From: Osedax fenrisi
Taxonomy: Eukaryota > Annelida > Polychaeta > Sabellida > Siboglinidae
Assembly (NCBI GenBank): GCA_964019155.1
Contig: OZ025243.1
Span: 88,549,079-88,613,078, forward strand
Direction: 5' to 3'
DNA: 64,000 nucleotides
Shown: piece after piece, positions 26,725 through 38,379 of the stretch
Layout of the letters: every line of letters begins with the position of its first letter
Position numbering within the stretch: the first letter of the stretch is position 1
Program-made: the position numbers and the translations under genes
Notes under the pieces: model-generated
What the model saw: the letters and a program-made list of their open reading frames with translations, nothing else
What the model was told of the DNA's origin: nothing
The model's database searches: none

Positions 26725-27399
26725 GATATCCTATACAATTATATACAAATATAGTGTGTATATATATGTATATTCTCCTGAAATTCTACTACTATTTAAC
26801 AACCAGCGTACAATGTACGCCGTACATATATGTATACTATAAACCCCACATATCTAAACCCATGGGTTGCATATTGCAAGTTTTCATATTTCATTAATTA
26901 AATCACTTAAAACCTTCCATCTGAAACACGTAAATTATTTTCTTTAACTATTATGTTATACCCTTCCATTATCAATCCGCTTTATCCCCTATTACCCTTT
27001 ATTTCCTAACAAATTTAGATCCAACATTAATCTTGTTGTTCCTAACTTTAGTATCTCTTTATTCTATTATTTTAATTTGTATTCTTTAATGGTATTATTT
27101 AATCATAAACCATTTATATTATTCTTATTATATTGTTTTATCTATAGTTCAACTATTTACACAATGAATAGTTGTTGTGTTCATAATAAATTTATATCAT
27201 CATCTTCATCATCATTGAAAGATGATATTAACTCAGTTATAACATTGTATTATAATTAAGTTTTAATAATTTAGAATTATTTAATAGATATTTGTATGAT
27301 AATGTTATCATAATATAATTATGACGTCATTGTAATTATATATATATACAAATTTCCCAAATAAATAATAATATAATCATAACACATTTTGATTGACAG
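25666..27399. other. Non-coding region upstream of the K+ channel exon, probably intronic
   Basis: Contains (TA)n at 25826-25857, 26290-26316 and 26680-26722, and (TCA)n at 27195-27215. No further exon can be recognised. Because the exon at 27400 opens with a splice acceptor, at least part of this region should be intron. The small frames at 26664-26897 and 27077-27259 are AT-driven. Confidence 0.45.
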
Positions 27400-28479
27400 A
27401 TATGGGCATTTATCTTCCTGTGTATCGTGCTGACGTCTATCGGATGCCTGTGCATCGAAACGATGCCCAAGATGCGGGTCGCCAAGGTGTTACGCAAGGG
27501 CGAAAAGAACGACACCATACCCGAAGAATACAAGAACAACCCCAAACTACATCTGATCGTGTTCACCGAACCGCATCCGATCCTAGAAAAGCTCGACAAG
27601 TTCTGCACTTGGTTCTTCACGGCGGAATTCGTGGTACGCATGGTAGTAGCGCCTAATAAGGCTCGTTTCTGGAAGTCCATCATGAACATAATAGACGTGT
27701 TGTGCGTGCTGCCCATGTGGATAAAGAACATCATGCTACTGTACGAAGTGGGGTTCAGTAACATGGACCTACTAGGGGTGTACTTCGCGATCATGATGCT
27801 TCGAGTGCTTCGCATCTGTCGAGTGTTGCGCATGGCACGGCACTACACGGCGGTGAAGATCCTGTTACTAGCTCTCAAGGCGAGTATGCGGGAGTTGATG
27901 ATGCTGATGATATTCGTGTTCATCGTAGTGTTGATATTCTCTGTGGTGATCTACTACGCCGAGTTCTTCCAGGATGACACATTCTCGAGCATTCCGCACG
28001 GGTACTGGTGGGCTATAATCACCCTCACCACGGTGGGGTACGGTGATATGTACCCCAAGTCGATATACGGGTACGTAGTGGGTGCTATGTGCGCATTGGT
28101 CGGTATCCTAGCAACCGGTCTGCCCGTACCCATTATCGCCAACAACTTTAACCTCTACTACGGACACGCCCAGTTGAAGCGCGCGCTCGACGAGAACCGC
28201 ACACGCAATAACGAACGCAAACGTAAGCAGGAGTTGGCGGCAATGATGCTGGGCGTGACGGCTACTGGTATCGCGTGCGGTCAACCGGAACCGACGGCTG
28301 TAGCGGCCATAGCCTACGAACGAAAGCGGGCTAAGGTGGCAGCACCGGTTAACTCGGCCGCTATTACGATAACCTTGACCTCTGGGAATGAAGATGACCT
28401 TCAAGAGGATGACGACGAGAGGGCCGAAATGCTGGCGACGCGGCAATCGACCACCATCGAAAACGAGGCCATAGTTTGA
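27400..28479 (+). CDS. Shaw/Kv3-like voltage-gated K+ channel, terminal exon (S1-S6 and C-terminus)
   Basis: 359 codons to TGA 28477-28479, opening after a splice acceptor (TTGATTGACAG, ending 27399), so the cytoplasmic T1 domain must lie on upstream exons not in view. Approximate residues: S1 1-20 (IWAFIFLCIV..CLCIET); S2 67-85 with FTAEF; S3 89-108 with NIID; S4 127-153 with five Arg at every third position (135-147), the gating charges; S5 166-188; pore helix and filter 199-219 with TTVGYGDMYPK; S6 223-251 with the PVP hinge (242-244) in LPVPIIANNF. The MYPK after the filter and the MCALVG segment match Shaw/Kv3 rather than Shaker or Shab. The C-tail has a basic NERKRKQ patch and an acidic EDDLQEDDDERAE patch, and ends EAIV. 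It forms tetrameric plasma-membrane channels that repolarise excitable cells. Its much higher GC content than its surroundings and its intact frame argue for selection. Confidence 0.93.
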   Translation: MWAFIFLCIVLTSIGCLCIETMPKMRVAKVLRKGEKNDTIPEEYKNNPKLHLIVFTEPHPILEKLDKFCTWFFTAEFVVRMVVAPNKARFWKSIMNIIDVLCVLPMWIKNIMLLYEVGFSNMDLLGVYFAIMMLRVLRICRVLRMARHYTAVKILLLALKASMRELMMLMIFVFIVVLIFSVVIYYAEFFQDDTFSSIPHGYWWAIITLTTVGYGDMYPKSIYGYVVGAMCALVGILATGLPVPIIANNFNLYYGHAQLKRALDENRTRNNERKRKQELAAMMLGVTATGIACGQPEPTAVAAIAYERKRAKVAAPVNSAAITITLTSGNEDDLQEDDDERAEMLATRQSTTIENEAIV

Positions 28480-28582
28480 TATGCTCAGCACTACCATCAA
28501 CTCCGGATGCATCACGCAATATTTGATAACCACTAGGATAACCTTTTCTTATTTCTAACATATGTTATATTTGATAATATAT

Positions 28583-28623
<41 letters not shown>

Positions 28624-28775
28624 TAAATATATATAAGAACATATTTGTATATACGTATGGGTACATTTTAAATACCCATTTAAACGCTGATTATTAATGG
28701 TAATATCTGATTACGATCATAGAGTTAACTATGTAATGAAACAATATTAAACTTGGTGACGATATGTTAATAATC

Positions 28776-28823
<48 letters not shown>

Positions 28824-29290
28824 AGGTGTATATATACGTATGTATGTATATGTGTATGTGCATGTTGCTATATAATGCACAATCCCGGAATTACCTTTTT
28901 CTAACATCCTAGCATTATTATTTAAAGAAGGGTACAATTCGTACAATTATAATCGAATACGTGACGTAATAGCATGCATGACATAACTCAGCTATTGCGT
29001 CATATTACGTAATGGCTACGGTACACTCGTAGCGATCATTTACGTTACGTCAAGCGTAGAACATTCGTTATATCGGGTACTTTATTCGTTATATCGTGTA
29101 CATTTATTCATTATATCGGTTCTAGCTAATTCGCGAATAGTAACGCGTTAACTCTGTTAACCCCTGATTATATACATTTCTAACCACTTTCGTAACATTT
29201 AGAGACAATTCCTTCCTATTGTTTATCTATTGTTTTGTGATATCGTGACGTATGCTTATTTCTCAAAATCGACAATGTCGTCAGTTCCCT
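28480..29290. other. Region downstream of the K+ channel stop
   Basis: Presumed 3' UTR then intergenic. I see no AATAAA in the first ~150 bases. (TA)n at 28587-28617 and 28780-28812. A TGACGTAATAGC ... GCTATTGCGTCA inverted pair lies at 28960-29003, and three degenerate TTCGTTATATCG units at 29065-29125. Confidence 0.4.
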
Positions 29291-29335
29291 ATTACTACTA
29301 CTGATACTACTACTACTACTACTACTACTACTACG

Positions 29336-29372
<37 letters not shown>

Positions 29373-29379
29373 ATACTAT

Positions 29380-29420
<41 letters not shown>

Positions 29421-29561
29421 ATACTACTACTACTACTACTATTACTACTACTACTACCACTAATACTATTACTACTACTACTACTACTATTACTACTACT
29501 ACTACTACTATTACTAGTACTACTACTACTACTACTACTGATACTACTACTACTACTACAT

Positions 29562-29592
<31 letters not shown>

Positions 29593-29628
29593 GCTACTAC
29601 TACTATTACTACTACTACTTTACTAGTA
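29291..29628. repeat. (TAC)n array, interrupted
   Basis: TAC triplets with many AAT, ATT, GAT, GAC and CAC variants, more diverged than the 14 kb array, so older. Confidence 0.95.
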
Positions 29629-29641
29629 TGTATATCTAATT

Positions 29642-29765
29642 CTGTGGTTTTAACCAATTCTCGAGTCGTGCTCATTCTACCATATTATTATTTAAATCAT
29701 ACTGCAATCTGATTGGCTGAGCCGAGCACGAAATACAACCGGATCATCGTTAAAACCGCGGCCTA
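29642..29765. repeat. Inverted-repeat element next to the TAC array
   Basis: TGGTTTTAAC ... GTCGTGCTC on the left is mirrored by GAGCACGAAAT ... GTTAAAACCG on the right, giving a possible ~120-bp foldback MITE. No coding content. Confidence 0.45.
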
Positions 29766-30189
29766 AGTTACGACTATACCCCATGACCACCACCCGTATT
29801 TACTTTAACGTCACGTGTTTAATCTCACGGTACCACGTGTTCTCTCGCTCGCTGCCAGCCTCCTTCGCCGGGAAGAAGATGTGAAGTAGAAGAATAAGAA
29901 GATGAATACGACGATGCAATAATCAAATATCTCAACACTTGTGATATGTATACAGTGCGATGTCCGTGTGACCTTCAACCCTGCAGAGGTCAAACCGCGA
30001 AGTTGACCCCGACTATTTCTACCCATTGACTAATTATACGATCCTTATACTTATGTACAATGTACATTGTACATATGTATATAAATAGTTCATTTATTAT
30101 CTAGACAATTATAGATGAATAAAATGCGAATTTTATATTTATTGATTCATATTCATATATATTTATATTTATATATATATATATATATA
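29766..30189. other. Moderately GC-rich stretch, no gene confirmed
   Basis: 29800-30010 is less AT-rich (CTCTCGCTCGCTGCC, CGCCGGGAAGAAG, AACCGCGAAG) and could be an exon or promoter. No domain is recognised in any frame. Confidence 0.3.
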
Positions 30190-30924
30190 TAACTCAGCAG
30201 GGATTTATTGAAAAATCAATTAAGCAAATATGTTAGTTTGAGCTTATGACCTCTTCATCATAGTTAGTGATCCTAAAACTAAAACGGAGATAAACGGTAT
30301 AAAAATATATATAATAATTAAACAAAATAAAAATTGATAAAATATGTAAATAGTATTTTGTGATAAAAATAGTTAAAAGTAGATAATAAGATAATAAACT
30401 AAAGATACAATATAAAATGCTAAGTAAAATAATAAAACGCTTTAAAAACAGTTGAAGAATTTCGATAAAATTCTTCCCGAACCTTCTATTGATTCTTTAA
30501 TACTGGCGGTCTTCAATATTTTCAAGGTATTCGAAGGACAATTCATCTTGTCTTGATAATTTGGTTTCCCGAATACCAAGATCCCAAAGAACCAACACAG
30601 AAGGGAATTACATATCCGAGGTGGCGATACTTTTCTATCTTCCTGTTAGCGGCAGATTCCATGTTTGTAATCGAGTCGTATGGAATTGTGATATCGACAA
30701 AATAACATGAGTTGTTATATTTGATAACAAGATCGTGATAGTGTCGATTCTTGTGATATTATCTTTGTGCTTACCTTAGAATTTACATCCTGGGATAAAC
30801 ACTCAGCTACACTGCCTTGTAACGGAAGTTCCACGAATGTTCTGCTCCATTGCTTTCTCAGCGCAAGTCGCAGGCTGTTGACAACCTTAGCAGGGGTGGA
30901 GCAGATATCATCGATGGCTATGAT

Positions 30925-30940
<16 letters not shown>
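30190..30940 (-). pseudogene. R2-like LINE fragment: restriction-like endonuclease C-terminus and 3' UTR
   Basis: Minus strand from about 30900: RKQWSRTFVELPLQGSVAE, then (30748-30545) HYHDLVIKYN, CYFVDITIPYD, RKIEKYRHLGYVIPF and VGSLGSWYSGN. After a frame change it reads LKILKTASIKESIEGSGRIL and ends in TAA near 30443. The D ... VDITIPYD ... KIEKY ... VGSLG order is that of the C-terminal restriction-like endonuclease of R2-group non-LTR retrotransposons. About 250 bases of 3' UTR follow, ending against (AT)n at 30190. It is 5'-truncated and dead. Confidence 0.65.
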
Positions 30941-30959
<19 letters not shown>

Positions 30960-31012
30960 TCAAAATATTTGAGTTAACCCTATTATATCGATATATATAT
31001 ATATATATATAT
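30928..31012. repeat. Two (TA)n tracts
   Basis: TA at 30928-30956 and 30990-31012, the second abutting the dispersed repeat. Confidence 0.85.
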
Positions 31013-31553
31013 GTAATAATGAGGGTCGAAATAAGTGTTTTAAATATAACACCATTCAAAATGATAGAGGAACGTTGTATTTACTCTTTATATATAAATC
31101 CAAACAAAAAAACATACACTAAAACTTTTAACATGTATACAGAATTACAATATGGAATAACATAATATAATGTTTTACAAACCTCCACGTATCAAGGTAT
31201 AATCAAAACTGAAATAATATTATTAAATCTAATATAATTCAGATTATATTATTTCTATGCGACGATTCATTGGTCCAACCAATTCTATACACTAAATAAC
31301 ACTAAAAAAAACACAAAAATCAATATACATAAAATCAACATTTCTACTTTTAATTATTACATAAAAGAAAACAAAAATATAACCAATTAAAAATATATAA
31401 TAAACTAAATAACATTAACTAAAAACACAAAAATCACTAGATGAAATTAACATTTATAATTATTACATAATACACAACTAAATAAAATAACTAATTAAAA
31501 ATATATAATATAAACTTAAAACAACTGTATAACAATATAAGATGCTAGTCTGC

Positions 31554-31556
<3 letters not shown>
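31013..31556 (-). repeat. Unnamed dispersed repeat, third copy
   Basis: Inverted relative to 1128-1690 and colinear over its whole length: AATAATGAGGGTCGAAATAAGTGTT, ACAAACCTCCACGT, ATGCGACGATTCATTGGTCC, and the terminus ending CTGCTAC at 31556. (TA)n flanks both sides. It lacks protein-coding capacity. Confidence 0.7.
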
Positions 31557-31596
<40 letters not shown>

Positions 31597-32449
31597 GTAT
31601 ATTCAAGTAAAATTTAGAGAACATATTTTTGGAATAATTAGAAATAAAAAAATGATACAATAATATACAATTAGTTTTGTATTGTAACTCGTCTATCAAG
31701 TTATAATTATGTAAGTAAACATTGGTTTCTATAGCCATTCATTACAAAAAGTATAAAATCAAAATGTTATGTCTATGTCTTCTATTAATAATAATCATAA
31801 TAATAATAATCATATAGGTTACTCTATAAACAAGAGTGAACCCAGGTATATATAGATGTTCACTGAACTTATTCAGATATAAACCTGTCGGCAAAAGGAG
31901 TGGAAAAAACAAACATTTTAAATTGTTGTTAACATAAATATTACTAATTATCCAGCATGAAACATATGGGGTTAGGATAAATTAAATTAAATATTAAAAT
32001 ATGTTAGCCTATTCATGTGAGTATGAAATGTAACCTAGTTATACATGACCAGCTTTCCGTATATTACTATGCAAGCTAGTCATCAAATAATTTTATTATA
32101 CAATAAAATATACTTAAAATAGATAGGTATATATAATATAAATATTGAATTATAATTAAATATTTGTGAGTAGATTATAGACATTTTAACTCATAAAACT
32201 ATATAGCTATGATTATAGTCTTCCTGGTTAGCTTATTTTCTGAGTGAACTCTTCCCCTATTAATCGTGCCCTACATGCACTTCTAGGCAGTCCACCGGGC
32301 TATAATCTGATTAAATGTATTCATTTCTTGCATAAAACTATATCATATTTTATATTATTATCATAGAAATGAAATCAAGGCAGTGATATAAATAATTGAA
32401 TTGAAATCTGTGAACATCCGCGATCACTGCATGATGGCCATCCGATGTT
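31557..32449. other. AT-rich region, no gene seen
   Basis: (TA)n at 31556-31590, then unique AT-rich sequence with no recognised feature. Confidence 0.4.
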
Positions 32450-33038
32450 ACTTAAGAGGGGGCACTACGTTCAAAATTGTATTTTAAACAAAAATTAAAA
32501 AAATATTATATTGAAAACAAGATATACAATTATTTGTCTATCATTTCATAGATTATACTTAAATTCGCCATATGTATGAGTATAAATGATATATATAATA
32601 AGATGTTTAAATGTATGATTCTTATAATTGAATGACAATATTTCACTAAACTTTGAATGCTGTTTTCTCAGAATATTAATTTTACGAATGTTGCTTTACT
32701 AAAAATCCGGAAATTTTTTCTATTCATTAAAAATTGCTATAATTGTCAATATATTTAGAAAACATTCAAATGCATAATAATTACGTTTTTTTTTTAATAT
32801 AATATAATAATAAAAAAATTAATTCAGTTTTTCTTCATTTTTTTCATTTTTTTTTAATTACTCCTATTATATAACAAATAAAAAAATCGTAATCATTATA
32901 GAATGGAGTATTATTATTACATCTTCGAAAAAATAATGTACAAATATTTAAAATATTTAAAGTTAGAGAATTTTTAAAACTAGTCATTTTCGTATCTATT
33001 TACATGTAAGCCCGCGAAAGTAGTGCCTCCCCTTGAGT
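32450..33038. mobile_element. MITE-like element, about 589 bp
   Basis: The left end ACTTAAGAGGGGGCACTACG and the right end (minus strand) ACTCAAGGGGAGGCACTACT form inverted termini with a few mismatches. Just inside the right end is GTATCTATTTACATGTAAG, shared with the termini near 3327, 21295 and 22050. The interior is AT-rich with no frame. Confidence 0.55.
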
Positions 33039-33040
33039 GT

Positions 33041-33045
<5 letters not shown>

Positions 33046-33084
<39 letters not shown>
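33046..33084. repeat. (TA)n microsatellite
   Basis: TA tract directly after the MITE-like element. Confidence 0.9.
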
Positions 33085-33086
<2 letters not shown>

Positions 33087-33405
33087 AATTCATCCTATTT
33101 ACGCTATTATTAATATAAGACGTATCTATTTCCTAGTTAATATAATCTATAAGAATCACTATAAAGATAAGTAATTTATTATTTATTTTTATATATACTA
33201 ATTATACTATATTATATATATATAATCACATTATTATTTTTAATTTATATATATTATTATACATATAATTTAGACATTTAGAATTGTTTATTTATAAAAT
33301 ACATTCAAGATTCACGCCTGCGTGATTTTGCTGTAAATAAATGTATATCTAGATATTTATATTCATATATAACTTAATTGTGTATAGTGTGTATATTAAT
33401 TAAAT

Positions 33406-34065
33406 ATGTCAAAGAATATTAAAAATTATGACGATAAATTTATAAAAATTGTTGATAATCAGAATGTTATGATTGAAAATCAACAATAAATTATAAATAA
33501 ATTAATGAAATTAAATGATAAACAAATGATATGATTAAAGTTTTAGAAGAAAAAATTAATAAAAATATAATGTCATTTGCTGAAGCAACAAAAAAAGATA
33601 TTAAAGAAACGTTAACAAATAATATTATACATACAGTTAAAAATACTATAAAACTTAATAATACTATAAATGATAATAATAAACCTGTAATATTGTATAA
33701 TATAAAAAATATTAATGAAAAAAATGTAATGAGTCGTAATCAATTAGAACTAATATTAATGAAATACTGCAATCAATAAATATACAATCTAAAATAATAA
33801 ATATACATAGAGTTGGAAAATATATTGAAGATAATGATAAGTCTAGACCAGTTAAAATAACTCTAGAATCAGAAAATGATAAGAATAATATCATATCTAA
33901 TGCATTTAAATTAAAAGATACTAATTTTAAACATATTAGTATATATTTAGTATACATCAAAGATGAACTTTCTACTATTAACAATTTGTCTAATGAAGCC
34001 ATTGAGAAATCGGTTGATGGACAAAAATTTAAACTTAAAATTAATGGTTTTAATTTTTGTGTTTA
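33406..34065 (+). pseudogene. LINE ORF1 relic, interrupted by a younger LINE
   Basis: Starts MSKNIKNYDDKFIKIV. The longest piece (33531-33779) has ETLTNNIIHTVKNTI and KPVILYNIKN; after a frame change it reads INIHRVGKYIEDND, SRPVKITLESENDK and NAFKLKDTNF. These match in order the HRIGK ... RPMKIVL ... NAYKLK blocks of the ORF1 at 12412-13185. The frame runs into the insertion at 34066 and resumes in the same frame at 36742. Confidence 0.8.
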
Positions 34066-36733
34066 CCTTTTACCTATCCCATAGAATTTGGATGCCGTAT
34101 GAGCGCAGTAGATTTCGTCACAATTTGTTTACATCCCTCTCTATTTTCTGCAGCTCTCATCGCTTTATTTATAGCAAGACCAGTCCATTTCACGATATTG
34201 TCTTTCCATTGTATTTTTGGCCTACCTCGTCTTCTTTTACCTTCAATAGAACCCTGCATAATTGTTTTGGACATGGAATTTGATCTTATCACATGACCAA
34301 ACCATCTCAGTTTCTTCGCGATGACTATTGCTAGTAGTTCCGAATATGGACCGATTTCTTTGGTAACTCAATTGCGTACTTCAATGTTAGTAATTCTATC
34401 TTTGTATGATATGTTCAATAATCGTCTTAAGCACCTCATTTATAATGTTGTTATTTTTCTTTGCAGTTCCTTCGTTATTGTCCATGTCTCACACGCATAT
34501 AAGAAAATTGAGTTTACTAGTGACTGCAGTAGTCGGATTTTCAGTTTCAGTTTTAGTGTTTTATCGTACCATATAATATTTATTCTAGATAGAGCTGCAA
34601 TCTTCTGTCCGGTTCTAGCTAATATGTCAGCCTTTGAACCTTTATCGTCGATGATTGCTCCAAAGTATTTAAAACTGTTAACTACTTTTAGTGGCTCGTT
34701 ATTTATTTTTATTTCTGATGTGAAACTACCTTCAGAATTTGCCATTATTTGTGTTTTCGTAGAGTTTATTTTCATTCCATATGCACGTGCTGTATTGTCG
34801 ATTATTTTAATAAGATTGCTAATTCAGATTCACTACCTGCTAATCCATCAATGTCATCTGCGAATCTCAGATTTGTGATTATTTTACCACCAATATGTAA
34901 TGAACCTACATGATTATTTAAAACATCGTTCATTATTTGTTCAAGCAAAATATTGAATAATGTGGGTGAAAGTAGACAGCCTTGCCTAACTCCAGTTGTT
35001 GTTCTGAACCATTATCCAATTTTCCCGTCAAAGTAAACTTCACTTTCTACTTTATTGTATAGATGTTGTATAGATTATATTAGTTTTAAATTGATGATAA
35101 ATATTTTCATTGCCGACCATAGCGCGTTGTGCCATATGCTATCAAACGCTTTTTTGAAATCGATGAAAACTTGATATAATGGTTTACTATACTGAGAATA
35201 TTTTTCTGAGATTACTCTTAAGTTAAATATATGTTCGCTAGTACTTCTACCTGTTCGAAATCCAGCTTGTTCTTCAGAAATGAACTCTTCCGTGTAATGT
35301 TTCAATCTGTTTAACATTATCTGTATCATTATGTTACTAGAGTGTGATATAAGGCTTATTGTCCTATAATTTTCACATTTCTGTTTGCTTCCTTTCTTAT
35401 GTAAACATATTATCATTGATTTGTCCAGTCTGATGGCCAGATTCCAGTTTCCCATATTTTGTTACATATATCTAACAGTATTTGAATCACTATATGTCCT
35501 CCAGCTTTATTTAATTGGGCTGGTATATTGTCAATGCCAGCTGATTTTCCCATATTTAATGCCTGGATAGCAGCCTCAACTTCTCTTTCCAATATAGGAA
35601 AAGTATCCTGGTTTGATGGTTCATTTACTGTTAGTGCTGATATATCTCCTTCTGCGTTATGTGTATACAGTTCAGAACAATATTCTGTCCAACGTTTCAG
35701 AACTTCTGTTTTATCTTTTATGCACTTACCATCTTTATAATGTACATTAACTATTATTTTGTCCTTCTTTTTTGTTAGCTCATTAATAATTTGGTAGGCT
35801 TTCTTGGTATTGTTTCTAATTAGACATTCTCCAATATCAGTACATTTGTTATTACTCCAGTTTTCTTTTGCTATTCTCATCTCCTTCTTTATTGTGTTAT
35901 TAATTTGTTTGTACGTACTTCCTGTTTCAAATTTAGTCTTTTTCAGTTCTCTTCTCAAGTCACACATATCCATCAGTTCATTTGTTATCCATTTTTTTTC
36001 TTTTCTCTGTGTTTTCCTAGGATTTCAGTTGCTGTCTCTGTCATAGTTCCATTTAATTTCTGTAACATTTCTTATGTATTTTCTATTTCTGTTAATTTTT
36101 GTTCCGTCAGTTTTTCAATTCTTTTTTTTTCAAATAGTTTTTTGGTCTCTAGATTTTTTAGCTTTTCTAGATCGAATTTATTTCGAGTACATTTATTTTT
36201 CTTAGGATTTGTCAGGTGTAGACTACAAATAATCATCAGCATGTCATAGTAACTACCTATGTCAGCTCCATGGAATTATATAGTCAAATTTATATTCACA
36301 TTTGTGGAAAAATACTCACTAAAATATAATCGATTTGATTATGATATATTCCTCCAGGGCTATGCCAAGTTTGTATTCGTGATTTTTTGTGCGGGCCAAA
36401 TGTATTAACAATTTTTAACTCGTTTGTTTTTGCGAATTCCAGAAGTCGATATCCTCTCTAGTTTGTTACTGAATTGAAAATATTCCAGAAGTTGATCCCC
36501 AATTATTATGTGCATCCTTACCAATTTTTGCATTCATATCACTATTATATCCTTCTTTGAAATTTTTGAGATTGAGTTTTGCAATTCATTGTAGAATATT
36601 TCAATTTCTTCATCTGTATGATCTGTTGTCGGTGCATATACTTGAATAATTGATATGTTAAAAGGGGTTGCATGCAGTCTTATTATTTCGATTCTGTCAT
36701 TTATCGGAGTGAAGCACATACCCATGGGTGTTA
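34066..36733 (-). mobile_element. RTE-like LINE inserted into another LINE, 8-bp target duplication
   Basis: TGTGTTTA is present at 34058-34065 and again at 36734-36741, bracketing 2668 bases. Minus-strand content in order: endonuclease piece with IIQVYAPTTDHTDEEI (36725-36534); linker 35973-35413 with MGKSAGIDNIPAQL; RT start with ENYRTISLI, EEQAGFRTGRST and FIDFKKAFDSI (35455-35075); then GVRQGCLLSPTLFN and LRFADDID near 34985 and 34860; NSFKYFGAIIDD (34775-34440); and a C-terminal RRRGRPKIQWKDNI (34292-34074). Many frameshifts; 5'-truncated within the endonuclease. The GRP..W.D.I..W C-terminus and RQGC motif are typical of RTE-type elements. Confidence 0.85.
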
Positions 36734-36741
36734 TGTGTTTA

Positions 36742-37056
36742 TCAAAAATCCAAGATAATGAATAATATTAACAATATTTCATTTTTTCAGAATATAAATC
36801 AAATTAATGACATGCATATATGCATTATAATGTATTTGACTATGTACATAATAATACTGAATTGTTATTTGATTATAATATAGGTAATGACTTTATATTG
36901 AATGACAATAATGAAACTAATTGTAAATATTATACAATAGATGGTCTAAACAATGACATTTCATACAATTATTTTGGTTTATCGATATTTATTTTGAATT
37001 CTAGAAGCTTTAGATCAAACTTTGATAATATAATTCAATTGTTAACATAAATAAAA
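36742..37056 (+). pseudogene. Host LINE resumes: ORF1 end and ORF2 start
   Basis: 36742 onward continues the ORF1 frame. From ATG 36820 begins ORF2: ISYNYFGLSIFILNSRSFRS corresponds to LSMILLNIRSFNTNINKLL in the LINE at 12415. It stops at 37048-37050 where the endonuclease body should follow; that body is deleted up to the RT start near 37075. Confidence 0.7.
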
Positions 37057-37063
37057 TACAATT

Positions 37064-38379
37064 TTGTATATATATAGTGATTGTAACGATTTTAATAATT
37101 ATAGACCTATTTCTTTAACCTTACAATTTTCAAAAATTTTAGAAAAATTATTTTCAAATAGACTTTTATCTTTTTGTAATACATTCAATATTATTAATGA
37201 TGATCAATTTGGTTTCAGAAAAAATATAAGTACACTGAACTCAATTGAAACATTACAAAAGAAAGTTATAGAATCTTTGGACTCAAATACATATTGTGTA
37301 GGATTGTTTGTAGATCTAAAAAATGCGTTCGATACCGTCAACCATAGCATTCTAATTAATAAACTGGATTATTATGGAATAAGAGGGAAACCTCTTGATT
37401 GGTTGATTAGCTATATTAACGACATACAACAATTCGTACAATATAATGAAAGTAAATATGATATATATAATATTTGTTATGGTGTACCCCAAGGTTCTAT
37501 TCTTGGACCATTACTGTTTTTTATATTTATTAATGATATGATATTATGTTCTCCAGAAAATAAATTCATATTATTTGCTGATGATATTAATGTAATTATT
37601 AGTGATAACTCATCTAATAATCTAAATTATAAATTACAGTCAGCATGTGATGACATTTTTCTATGGTCTAAACTTAATAAATTATCCATAAATATAGATA
37701 AAACGCATTGTATGTCATTTAAAAATGATATAATATTTAATATAAATATAGATAATACACTTTTATCTCAAGTAACTTCTACAAAATGTCTTGGAATAAA
37801 TCTAGATAATTGTTTAAATTGGAAATGTCATTTGGCTTATCTTAAAAATAAATTATTAAAAATGTTGTGGATCATAAAAAATGTTTCATACTTTGTAAAT
37901 ATATCTGCCATGATCAAACTATACTATGCTTTATTTTATCCACATTTAATGTACTGTATAGAAATATGTGGTCATGGTTATGTATCAAACTTAAATAGCA
38001 TATATTTAATTCAAAAAAAGATATTAAAAATAATTTGTAATAAACCAAATGATTTTTCAACTGTTTCTTTATTTAAGGAAAATAAAATATTATCTTTATA
38101 TGATATTTGTAAGTATAAGACTTGCATTTACATGTATAAAATATTCAATAAATTGTGCCATCCTATTATTTTAAATCATTTTACATTGACATCTAAAAAA
38201 AGATTTAATACCAGAGTAACTGTGATTTTATTCAACCTTATTTTAAATATAATTATATGAATAATACCTTAATTACATTCGGACCAAGACTTTGGAATTA
38301 TTTAAGTATAGATATAAGAAAATCAAATTCTTTATCATTATTCTGTAAACATCTTAAAATAATTATATATAATACTTAG
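37064..38379 (+). pseudogene. LINE reverse transcriptase, CR1/Jockey-like, largely open
   Basis: A 398-codon frame (37064-38260) holds most of the RT: FNNYRPISLTLQFSKILEKL, DDQFGFRKNIST, LFVDLKNAFDTVNHSI, CYGVPQGSILGPLLF and LFADDINVII, with catalytic Asp residues in place; then KCLGINLDN and a C-terminal region. After one frameshift it ends FGPRLWNYLSIDIRKSNSLS, with TAG at 38377-38379. This is the same LINE as the ORF1 at 33406, with the endonuclease deleted. Confidence 0.88.

Noticed and set aside
27336..27833. Minus-strand 165-codon frame, and 27393-27656, 28108-28533 and 28364-28561 overlapping the channel exon
   Set aside because: Shadows of the K+ channel exon, whose protein is clearly recognisable.
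33963..34878. Plus-strand frames 33963-34283, 34057-34296 and 34321-34878
   Set aside because: Antisense to, or chimeric with, the inserted RTE-like LINE; no protein similarity.
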